A stretch of 64,000 nt of DNA from Yinghuangia seranimata. Lineage in GTDB: Bacteria > Actinomycetota > Actinomycetes > Streptomycetales > Streptomycetaceae. Every line of letters starts with the position of its first letter. Positions within the stretch are counted from its first letter, which is position 1. Under the pieces are notes generated by a model. It was not told where the DNA came from. It searched no databases and saw only the letters and a program-made list of their open reading frames with translations. The stretch covers positions 186,001 to 250,000 of the forward strand of contig NZ_JASAOI010000014.1 in the NCBI RefSeq assembly GCF_029953285.1, given 5' to 3'. This document shows positions 33,874 to 43,077 of this stretch, piece after piece. The translations under genes and the position numbers were made by a program.

Positions 33874-34050
33874 GCGCCCCCTCTCTGCTGATTTCCCGCT
33901 CCGGGCATGGGTGTCCACTTTTATAACGCGATCACCACCGCCCCGCGTTGCACATCCGACACATCCGAAATCAGCCGCTCAAAACGCGCAACGAATGACT
34001 CATCACGCGGACTCGAAGGGTTGAGGCGTCCCGACGACACAGGAGGAGAA

Positions 34051-35334
34051 TTGGTCACTTTGCGGCGTGACACCGCACACCCGGCCACCCGTATCCGGCA
34101 GCGCTCCCCGCTCACCCCTCCGTACCCGGCCCCCCTTCCACCCGTTGAACCCCCGCCGCCCGCACCCACGTTGCACGCCGTGCCGAATCCGCGGACCGGC
34201 CCCGCCGCACACGCTCCGGGCGCCTTCGTCGTCGCCCCCGTCGAACGCGGCGCCCACCTCGCGTACCTCGCCGCACACGGCGACGCCGGATTCCTCCAGT
34301 ACCCGTCCTGGGCCGACGTCAAGGACGGCTGGCACGGCGAGAGTCTCGGCTGGTTCGACGTGGGCGGCCGCCAAGTCGGTGCGGCACTCGTGCTCTACCG
34401 CCGGGTGCCGCAGCTTCCGCTCAGCTTCGCCTACCTGCCCGAAGGCCCCGTCATCGACTGGGCCGACCACGACCTCGGCCGCTGGCTCGACCCGCTGCTC
34501 GAGCACCTCAAGCGCGCCGGCGTGTTCACCGTCCGCATGGGACCCGCGCCCGAACACCGGCGCTGGTACGGTGCCACGGTCAAGGCCGCCGTCAAGGCCG
34601 GCCGCACCCACCTCGACCAGGTCATCCCCGACGAGATCGACCCGGTCGGCGCGACCCTCGCCGACCGCCTGCACGCCCTCGGCTGGCGCCCCGGCTCAGG
34701 AGACGGACGCGAGGACGCCCAGCCCCGGCACGTCTTCCACCTCCCGCTGCACGGGCGCACCCTGGACGAGATCCGGGCCGGCATGAACCAGGAGTGGCGG
34801 CGCGGCATCGTCAAGGCCGACAAGTCCGGCGTCCAGCTCGGCATCGGCACCGAGGCCGACCTGCCGGAGTTCTTCGACCTGCTGCGCGAGACCGAGGCGC
34901 GCAACGGGTTCCGCCTCGGCCGCACCCTCGGCTACTACCAGCGCCAGTACCGGGTCCTCAACGACGAGGAACCGGGGCGCATGAAGCTCTACCTGGCCCG
35001 CCACGAAGGCCGACTGCTGGCCGCCCACACGCTCGTCAGCGCCGGGCGCCGGGCCTGGTACCAGACCGGAGCGTCCGCCGACCGGGGGCGCGGCGTCCGG
35101 CCCAGCCACGCGCTGCAGTGGCGGATCATCCGCGACTCGTACGCACGAGGCGTACCCGTCCACGACATGCGCGGGGTCAGCCCGGTCATCGACCCCGACG
35201 ACCGTAGATTCGGAGTACTGCGTTGGAAACTCGGCACCGGTGGACACGTCGTGGAGAACCTGGGGGAGTGGGTCTACCCGCTCAACAGGCCGCTCCACCG
35301 GGCGTTCCAGATCTACCTGGCGCGCGGCCGGTGA
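34051..35334 (+). CDS. FemX/FemAB-family peptidoglycan aminoacyltransferase
   Basis: A 427-residue FemABX-type enzyme with the two GNAT-like halves: GFLQYPSWADVKDGWHGESLGWFDVGG in the first, and FDLLRETEARNGFRLGRTLGYYQRQY, LAAHTLVSAGRRAWYQTGAS and HALQWRIIRDSYARGVPVHDMRG in the second. These enzymes add the first or later amino acids of the peptidoglycan cross-bridge from aminoacyl-tRNA. The start is TTG at 34051, set by AGGAGG 4 bp before it. A 60-residue Pro-rich leader precedes the fold. Its stop overlaps the L,D-transpeptidase start (GTGA). Confidence 0.88.
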   Translation: MVTLRRDTAHPATRIRQRSPLTPPYPAPLPPVEPPPPAPTLHAVPNPRTGPAAHAPGAFVVAPVERGAHLAYLAAHGDAGFLQYPSWADVKDGWHGESLGWFDVGGRQVGAALVLYRRVPQLPLSFAYLPEGPVIDWADHDLGRWLDPLLEHLKRAGVFTVRMGPAPEHRRWYGATVKAAVKAGRTHLDQVIPDEIDPVGATLADRLHALGWRPGSGDGREDAQPRHVFHLPLHGRTLDEIRAGMNQEWRRGIVKADKSGVQLGIGTEADLPEFFDLLRETEARNGFRLGRTLGYYQRQYRVLNDEEPGRMKLYLARHEGRLLAAHTLVSAGRRAWYQTGASADRGRGVRPSHALQWRIIRDSYARGVPVHDMRGVSPVIDPDDRRFGVLRWKLGTGGHVVENLGEWVYPLNRPLHRAFQIYLARGR

Positions 35335-36350
35335 GCCGGAACCGCGCCCCGCGGCGACGTACCCTGCCCGCGGTCGCCGCGCTCCTCGCGGCCCTGCTCG
35401 CAGTGACGACCGCCTGCTCGGACGACGGCGGCAAACCGGCCGCGAAGTCGGGCAGCCCGGCACCCGCCGCGCCCGGACCCGACGCCGCGAACCCGCCCGC
35501 CCCGGGCCCCGCGTCACCCTCCGCGCCGCCCTCCAGCAGCGCGCCGCCCGCCAAGGTCAACAAGGTCACCATCCAGCCGAGCAAGGGCCAGACGGTCGGC
35601 ATCGGCATGCCCGTGTCGCTCAAGTTCGACTTCCCGGTCAAGGGCAAGGAGGCCCGCGCCGCCGTCGAACGCGCCCTCAAGGTCACCACCGAGCCCGCCG
35701 CCGAAGGCTCCTGGGGCTGGCTCACCGACGAACTCGGCTACGACCGCGTCGACTGGCGGCCCAAGGAGTACTGGAAGCCCGGCACCAAGGTCACCATGGA
35801 CGCCAAGCTCAACGGCGTCGGCACCGGCGACGACCGCTTCCTCGTCCGCGACTACCAGACGACCTTCACCATAGGCACCGCGCGCGTCACCACCGTCGAC
35901 GTCGCCGCCAAGACGCTCACCGTCACCGAAGGCGGCACCACCGTGATGACCGCCCCCATCTCCGCGGGCGCCACGGCCACCCCCACCTACAACGGGACCA
36001 TGGTCGTCCTGGAGAAGCAGGAGAAGGTCCGGATGAACTCCGAGACCGTCGGCCTCGGCACCGCGTACGACAAGGACGTCTCCTCGGCGGTACGCCTCAC
36101 GCTGTCCGGCACCTTCGTCCACGCCGCCCCCTGGAACGCCGCCTCGATGGGCAAGGCCAACCTCAGCCACGGCTGCGTCGGCCTCGGCGACGCCGACGCC
36201 CGCAAGTTCTTCGACCGCGCGGCCCTCGGCGACATCGTCAAGGTCAGCGGCTCGACCGGCGGCAGCGTCGTCACCGCAGGCAACGGCTTCGGCGACTGGA
36301 ACGCCGACTACACGGCCTGGACCACGCACAGCGCGCTGGCCGGCCAGTGA
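35331..36350 (+). CDS. L,D-transpeptidase lipoprotein (Ig-like + YkuD)
   Basis: A 339-residue lipoprotein. The signal peptide ends at Cys29 (VTTAC lipobox, atypical at -3). A 45-residue Pro/Ala/Ser linker follows, then an Ig-like domain (about 80-190) with LNGVGTGDDRFLVRDYQTTFTIG, then a YkuD catalytic domain. The active-site segment SHGCVGLGDADARKFF carries the catalytic cysteine and histidine (usual SHGCIRL); an upstream histidine is in FVHAAPWN. It makes 3-3 peptidoglycan cross-links. GTG overlaps the stop of the femX-like gene, so cross-bridge and cross-link enzymes are coupled. Confidence 0.9.
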   Translation: MSRNRAPRRRTLPAVAALLAALLAVTTACSDDGGKPAAKSGSPAPAAPGPDAANPPAPGPASPSAPPSSSAPPAKVNKVTIQPSKGQTVGIGMPVSLKFDFPVKGKEARAAVERALKVTTEPAAEGSWGWLTDELGYDRVDWRPKEYWKPGTKVTMDAKLNGVGTGDDRFLVRDYQTTFTIGTARVTTVDVAAKTLTVTEGGTTVMTAPISAGATATPTYNGTMVVLEKQEKVRMNSETVGLGTAYDKDVSSAVRLTLSGTFVHAAPWNAASMGKANLSHGCVGLGDADARKFFDRAALGDIVKVSGSTGGSVVTAGNGFGDWNADYTAWTTHSALAGQ

Positions 36351-36355
36351 CCCCG

Positions 36356-36390
36356 CCCCCGCCGGACCGGAGCGGCCGGTCCGGCGGGGG
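36356..36390 (+). terminator. hairpin terminator after L,D-transpeptidase gene
   Basis: A perfect 15-bp stem (36356-36370 with 36376-36390, loop AGCGG) starting 6 bp after the stop. Confidence 0.8.
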
Positions 36391-36477
36391 ACGCCGCGGC
36401 CGGACAGCGCTCCGCCACCCGGGCCGGACGCCGGACTGGACCTCGCGCGGCCCGGAATCCGGCAGACTGTCCCCGTG

Positions 36478-37218
36478 ATGGGAACAGTGCTGGTCCTCGG
36501 CGGCCGCAGCGAGATCGGAACGGCCGTCGCGGTACGCCTCGCCGGACGCGGCGCCGAGCGCGTCATCCTGGCCGCACGGCGCAGCGCCGACCTCGACGAG
36601 CAGGAAGCAGAACTCCGCGCCGCGGGCGCCACCGACGTCGTGCGCGTCGAGTTCGACGCCGACGACGTCGCCGGCCACCGCGCGTTCCTCGACAAGACCG
36701 CCGACACGTACGGACCGCTGGACGTCGTCGTCACCGCGTTCGGGATCCTCGGCGACCAGGCCCGCGCCGAGACCGACGCCGAGCACGCGCTGGCCGTCGT
36801 CCACACCGACTACGTCGCGCACGTCAGCATCCTCACGCACCTCGCCACGCTGCTGCGCGCCCAGGGACACGGCCGCCTCGTGGTGTTCTCCTCCGTCGCG
36901 GGCGTCCGCGTCCGGCGCGCGAACTACGTCTACGGGTCCGCCAAGGCCGGCCTGGACGGCTTCGCCAGCGGACTCGCCGACGCCCTCGCCGGCAGCGGCG
37001 TCCACCTGCTGCTCGTGCGCCCCGGCTTCGTGATCGGCCGGATGACCGAGGGCATGGACCCCGCGCCGCTGTCCAGCACCCCTGACCAGGTCGCCGACGC
37101 GACTGTCAAGGCCCTGCTGCGCGGCAGAGGAGAGGTCTGGGTGCCCGGCGCGCTGCGGCCGGTGTTCGCGGGAATGCGGCTGATGCCGCGCCCGTTGTGG
37201 CGTCGGCTGCCACGCTGA
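36478..37218 (+). CDS. dprE2: DprE2-like SDR (decaprenyl-phosphoryl-ribose 2'-epimerase reductase subunit-like)
   Basis: A 246-residue SDR strongly recalling mycobacterial DprE2, which with DprE1 makes the arabinose donor of the cell wall. Shared blocks are the N-terminal VLLLGGxSEIG type (here VLVLGGRSEIG), the AFGILGDQ and the RVRRANYVYGSAKAGLDGF segment with catalytic Tyr and Lys, and a C terminus ending RPLWRRLPR. No DprE1 gene is in the window. ATG at 36478 is directly preceded by an in-frame GTG at 36475. It stands after the transpeptidase terminator, so it has its own promoter. Confidence 0.75.
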   Translation: MGTVLVLGGRSEIGTAVAVRLAGRGAERVILAARRSADLDEQEAELRAAGATDVVRVEFDADDVAGHRAFLDKTADTYGPLDVVVTAFGILGDQARAETDAEHALAVVHTDYVAHVSILTHLATLLRAQGHGRLVVFSSVAGVRVRRANYVYGSAKAGLDGFASGLADALAGSGVHLLLVRPGFVIGRMTEGMDPAPLSSTPDQVADATVKALLRGRGEVWVPGALRPVFAGMRLMPRPLWRRLPR

Positions 37219-37371
37219 GCCGCGGCACGCCGCCGAACCCGAGACCCGGTTGTGCGGCCCGCGGGCCGCAATGTTGGGATAGCAGGGTGGGACAGCTGTG
37301 TGACGGCGAGCGAGTACGGCCCACAAGGCCGCGCCGCACACGCACCGAACAGAAGGAGAGGGGATTCCGGC

Positions 37372-38778
<1,407 letters not shown>

Positions 38779-38847
38779 CGTGGGTTCTGGCCTGGGCTGG
38801 CCTGTGCCCGTAGGGCGGTTCGCCGCCTGACGGAGGCACTGACGGAC

Positions 38848-38897
38848 AAGGCGGGCTGTCGACCGCGCGTTTGCACGCGTGGTCGACAGCCCGCCTT
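38848..38897 (+). terminator. long hairpin terminator after lpdA
   Basis: A 23-bp stem (38848-38870 with 38875-38897) with one G-T pair and a TTGC loop, 70 bp past the lpdA stop. Confidence 0.85.
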
Positions 38898-39183
38898 CGT
38901 CTGGCCGCTGAACAGTGGCGACACCTGCCGACCAGACCGGCCGGACCGGCGGACCTGCGGACCCGCAGACGCGGCCCCGCAGACGCGGACCCGCGCATGC
39001 GGCGGTCGCGTGGCGCGTACGCTGCCCGCGCGCGGCACGCCGCCGTCTGATGCCCGGCCCGAGGCGGCGCGTCGCGGGAGTCGGCCGTCGGCAGCGCGGC
39101 CGTCGGGCGGCGGGCGTGCCGTCGTCTGGCTTCTGCCGCGCTGCGACGGCCGCTCGTCGGCTCGGTTGTTCTCGGGCGGCGCG
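38898..39183. other. gene-free gap with a 14-bp tandem repeat
   Basis: Between lpdA's terminator and the stop of the bpX6 gene I see no gene. Three tandem 14-bp units lie at 38961-39002 (unit ACCCGCAGACGCGG with small changes). The rest is GC-rich with no further clear structure. Confidence 0.5.
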
Positions 39184-42100
39184 TCAGGCGCGGGTGCGGA
39201 AGTTCGCTTTCAGGTTGCCTCGGGCGTCCGCCACCACGACGCGGCCGGTGCGGTCCCATACCGTGAGCAGGCCGTTGTGTTCGCGGATGCCGATGCCGTT
39301 CGGGTCGGCGTCCGGGAACCGCACGGAGACCGTGCCGGTAGTGCCCGGCGTGGGCGGGGCGTCCGGTGTGCGGATGCGGGCGGTGACCTCGTTGCCGAAA
39401 GCCTCGACGACCGCGGTCACCTCACCCGACGCGCGTACACCCCAGCCGCTCTCCGGCAGCAGGTGTACCCAGTCCGTCGCGTTCGGACCCGACCAGCTGG
39501 CCTCGTACGGCAGTCGGCGCCTGCCGATGACCCGGGCCTGCCGCTCCTCCGAGGCCGGGCGCACGGTCACCACCGCGCCCGCCGCGGACACCGCCGCGGC
39601 CGTCAGCTCCCCTTGGACCGGGCGGCGCTCCCGCAGCGACCAGTCCGGCATCGACCACCGCCACACCTCGAGGTGGCCGCGGACCTCGTCGAGCACCAGG
39701 GCGGCGCAGGCATCGGCGGTGCGGGTGAGCATGCCGGGCCGCAGCGCGGTCTCGTGGGCCAGTTCGCGCCACAGCACGCGTGGCCGCTCCGACGTCGTGT
39801 CGAGCACGGCGACGCCCTGGCCGTCCAGCGTCACCAGCTGCGCACCGTCGAACGAGTCGACCGCGATCCGGTCCGCGAGCACCGCCCAGAACCGCACCGC
39901 CCGGGTGGCCAGGTCGAGCCGGTGGACCTCCTGCACGGCGTTCCGGTCGGCCGCCAGCAAGGCCGTGCCCGCGTGGTCGGCGAGGACGAGGCGGTGCGCC
40001 GGGACGTCCCACCGCGCGCGGGTCCGCCCCGAGCCGTCGACCAGCCGTACGCCGGCCTCACCGTGGGCGAGCAGCACGTCGCCGCCGGGCAGCGCCGCCG
40101 CGTCGAACACCGGGAGCGTGCCCGACTGGTCGGCCGCGGCGACGTGGAGCGGGGTCCGCTGCGGCAGGTCCGCGGAGTACGTCCGCAGCGCCCCCAGGTC
40201 GTCGGCGACCAGCGGATCGGCGCGTCCGACCAGCGTGGAGCGGATGTCGCGGGCCTGGCTCGGCGTGAGCGCGACCTGCGGGACGCGCCTCCTGGGCGGG
40301 TTGTTGCCGCCGGTCGGCGGAACCGGGGCGGCGTCGGTCGGCCCCGGCGTCGCGGGGGCGAGCAGCGCGGTGGTGCCGAGTGCGGGGAACGGGCTGCGGC
40401 CGGCGCGTCGGAGCAACGCGGCGGACGGCAACGCCTCGGGCGCCAGGCGCGCGGACGGCTCCGTCGGCCCTCGCCCAGGGAGCGCCGAGGCGCCGGGCGC
40501 CGCGCCCGCCGCCGTCTCCGGCCAGCCTCCCTCCCCGGCCGCCGGCGTTCCGGAACCAGGGGCCGCCACCGGCTCCCGGACCCGCCCGAAGGCCGCCTCC
40601 CCGTCGACCGGAACCATGGCCGGTTCCGCGACGGTGGAAGCTCCCGACTGCGACCCGGACCGCGACCCCGACCCCGACCCCGACTGCGGCTTCGGCGCCG
40701 ACGGATCCGGCCGCAACGCGCCCGCGCGCACGGTCAGCGCGCGCAGCGCCAGCGTCGCCAACTCGCGGTCCCACACCGGGTCCGCGCCGTCCAGCGTGGC
40801 CAGCGTCAGCAGGAACCACGCCAGTTCGTCGGGGTCCGGGTCGGTGCCCGGCGCCAGCAGCGGCGCGACCGCCGCGCGGGCCTCGGCCGCCGGGGCCGCG
40901 ACCGCGAAGTACGCCGTCAGGCGGGCGCCCCTCTGGCCGCCCTGCGTCATGCCGGCCGCGATGTCCGCGCGTACCGTGCCCCGCAGCGCCCGGTCCGGCC
41001 ACGCCGCCTCGACGGCGCCCATGTGGTCCCCGGCCTCCTGACAGGCCGCGACCCACGCGGCCCGCAGCTCGGCCGCCAGCGCGAGGTCCACCGCCTCGGC
41101 ACGCGCCACCGCCGTCGCGAACGTTCCGGTGCGCCGCGCGACGTCGACCGCGTGCCGCCGTTCGCCGGCCTTCCACCACAGCCGCACGACGAGCTCCGGG
41201 GCCATGCGGCGGCCCTCGGCGAGCACCGCCGCGTCGCGCGGCCGTCCGTGCCGCTCCAGCAGCGACACCGCCTCCATCGGCGACCCGAGCAGGTCGGCGT
41301 ACGTGAACGCGGCCTCGTCGACCCGCCCTTCGGCCTCCAGACGGCGGCCCGCGTCGCGGTACAGCTCGCTCAGGTGAGCGAACAGCGTCGGATCGCCGAA
41401 CGCCTGCGTCCGGGCGAGGCGTTCCTGCGGTGTCGGGACGAGCCGTCCCACCCGGCGGGCCGGCACGCGCAGCGACATCGTGCCCGCCGCGGGGCCGTCG
41501 CCGATGGCGATCGCGTCCCGCAGCGCGTCGTCCCAACGGCCCTGCCGGAACGCGTCGGTGAGCTCGCGGACGTAGCGTTCGTGGCGCTGTTCGAGGTACC
41601 CGCGCGCGGGCGAGGAGAGGGCGACCCCGACGGCGATGCGGTTGGCGAGGCGGCTCAGGGCACCGGGCGGGCGCGGGGCCCACTCGGGGCCGCCCGGCGC
41701 GCCGAAGTCGCCGCCGTGCGCTCGGCCGCGGCGGGTCCGCGCGGACCCTGTGCCCCCGGCGCCCGCCCCGGTCGCCGCCGCGCGCCGACGCCGGGACGTC
41801 CACAGCGCGAGCAGGCCGACGAACGCGGCGAGGAGGGCGAGCAGCCAGCCCCTGCCGAGCCCGTCGTCCGAGGAACCGACGACGGGGTCCTCGATCACCC
41901 TGCCCGGCTGGCCGTCCATGTCCAGGTACCCGGTCCCGCCGGACCCGGGGGACGACGTGAGGCCGTGCTCGGTGAGCCAACTCGCCAGCGCCCGCGGGTC
42001 GGTCGGCAGGGTGGTGGGCTCGCCCGTGCCGGGCTTCACGGTGACGCCGCGCGCGGCCAGCCAACTCGCCAGGGCGCGCGGGTCGGTGGGCATCGCGGAT

Positions 42101-43077
42101 GTGTCGCCGGGGCCGGGAGAGCGCGTGAAGCCCTGCGCCGCCAGCCAACTGGCCATGCCTGCCGCGTCCGTGGGGAGCGGGCCGGGCGAACGGGCTTTGC
42201 CTGTGTTCGATTTCGTGCTTGTCGGCGTGCCGTCCTTGGTGGTCTTCGACGCGGTCGCCGTCGCCTGCGTCGAATCCGCGGCGCTCGGCTTGCCGTCCAG
42301 GCCGTCGCCGGTGAACAGCCTGACCGCGATCACCATCGCGAGGACGGCGACGAGGAGGGCGGCGACGCGGAGGCCCACCTGGCCCCAATGGACCCGCGTA
42401 CGCCGGTTGCCCGCTGCGTCGCCGGCGAGTTCGTCGACGGCACGCGCGGCCCGGGGGCCGCGACCGCGTACCCGGGCGGCGTCACGCAGATCGGGCTCGT
42501 CCGGCGACGGCGGGCCCGGCAGCGCGTCCGGTTCCGGCGCGGGCCCGTCCAGGACCGCCAGGCGGCGCACCGGGAGAGCGGACACGTCCAGCCAACGGGA
42601 CACCGGGACACGGGGCAGGGAAGACCACGCGACGCTACGGCGCGCGCCCGCGACGGCGTACACCACATGCCCGACGTCGCCGGCCTCGACGGGGAGGCCG
42701 GGCACGACCAGTGCGCCGTCGTACGCGACGAGCGGCGTCCCGGGCGCCAGCTCGGCCCGGACGTCCGAGGCCTCCGGGAGGCGCAACACCACCCGGCCGT
42801 CGGGCAGTTCACGCAGCTCGGCACCCGGCTGCCAGGAGGCGCGGACACGTGCCGCGACATCGGCGTCGCCGACCACGGACGGGTCGAGGAGGAAGCCCGA
42901 AGCGGTGACCCGGCCGCGGTAGGCCTGAGGGTGACCGGGTGCGGTGGGTGCGGTGGGTGCGGTGGGGGAGTCGGCGTCGGAACGCGGCGTGCGGGACGCC
43001 GCCGGGGTGGGTGTCTCTGCAGCGGGGCCGCGGTTCATGTCGGCGCTGTCGCCCGCGTCGTGCTCTCCGTGCGTCAC
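39184..43077 (-). CDS. bpX6-type domain, membrane-spanning, beta-propeller protein of a MoxR-vWA-bpX ternary system
   Basis: A 1297-residue protein. The N-terminal domain (about 40-130) reads YRGRVTASGFLLDPSVVG, LPDGRVVLRLPEA and GTPLVAYDGALVVPG, which resembles the bpX6 domain of MoxR-vWA-beta-propeller systems. A transmembrane helix is at about 236-257, three 28-residue repeats at 301-384, and a second helix at about 410-428. A helical region (about 470-700) follows, then a long disordered Pro/Ser/Gly linker, then a WD40-like propeller from about 960 to the end. The GTG start overlaps the vWA gene stop (GTGA). Two helices would place the repeats outside the cell and the ends inside. Exact function unknown. 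Confidence 0.75.
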   Translation of the reverse strand: MTHGEHDAGDSADMNRGPAAETPTPAASRTPRSDADSPTAPTAPTAPGHPQAYRGRVTASGFLLDPSVVGDADVAARVRASWQPGAELRELPDGRVVLRLPEASDVRAELAPGTPLVAYDGALVVPGLPVEAGDVGHVVYAVAGARRSVAWSSLPRVPVSRWLDVSALPVRRLAVLDGPAPEPDALPGPPSPDEPDLRDAARVRGRGPRAARAVDELAGDAAGNRRTRVHWGQVGLRVAALLVAVLAMVIAVRLFTGDGLDGKPSAADSTQATATASKTTKDGTPTSTKSNTGKARSPGPLPTDAAGMASWLAAQGFTRSPGPGDTSAMPTDPRALASWLAARGVTVKPGTGEPTTLPTDPRALASWLTEHGLTSSPGSGGTGYLDMDGQPGRVIEDPVVGSSDDGLGRGWLLALLAAFVGLLALWTSRRRRAAATGAGAGGTGSARTRRGRAHGGDFGAPGGPEWAPRPPGALSRLANRIAVGVALSSPARGYLEQRHERYVRELTDAFRQGRWDDALRDAIAIGDGPAAGTMSLRVPARRVGRLVPTPQERLARTQAFGDPTLFAHLSELYRDAGRRLEAEGRVDEAAFTYADLLGSPMEAVSLLERHGRPRDAAVLAEGRRMAPELVVRLWWKAGERRHAVDVARRTGTFATAVARAEAVDLALAAELRAAWVAACQEAGDHMGAVEAAWPDRALRGTVRADIAAGMTQGGQRGARLTAYFAVAAPAAEARAAVAPLLAPGTDPDPDELAWFLLTLATLDGADPVWDRELATLALRALTVRAGALRPDPSAPKPQSGSGSGSRSGSQSGASTVAEPAMVPVDGEAAFGRVREPVAAPGSGTPAAGEGGWPETAAGAAPGASALPGRGPTEPSARLAPEALPSAALLRRAGRSPFPALGTTALLAPATPGPTDAAPVPPTGGNNPPRRRVPQVALTPSQARDIRSTLVGRADPLVADDLGALRTYSADLPQRTPLHVAAADQSGTLPVFDAAALPGGDVLLAHGEAGVRLVDGSGRTRARWDVPAHRLVLADHAGTALLAADRNAVQEVHRLDLATRAVRFWAVLADRIAVDSFDGAQLVTLDGQGVAVLDTTSERPRVLWRELAHETALRPGMLTRTADACAALVLDEVRGHLEVWRWSMPDWSLRERRPVQGELTAAAVSAAGAVVTVRPASEERQARVIGRRRLPYEASWSGPNATDWVHLLPESGWGVRASGEVTAVVEAFGNEVTARIRTPDAPPTPGTTGTVSVRFPDADPNGIGIREHNGLLTVWDRTGRVVVADARGNLKANFRTRA
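41926..42177 (-). repeat. three tandem 28-residue repeats inside the bpX6 protein
   Basis: Residues 301-384 are three tandem units of 84 bp (42177-42094, 42093-42010, 42009-41926). Each has the core PTDPRALASWLAARG or a close variant, followed by a Pro/Gly/Thr stretch. They lie between the two predicted membrane helices. Confidence 0.85.
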
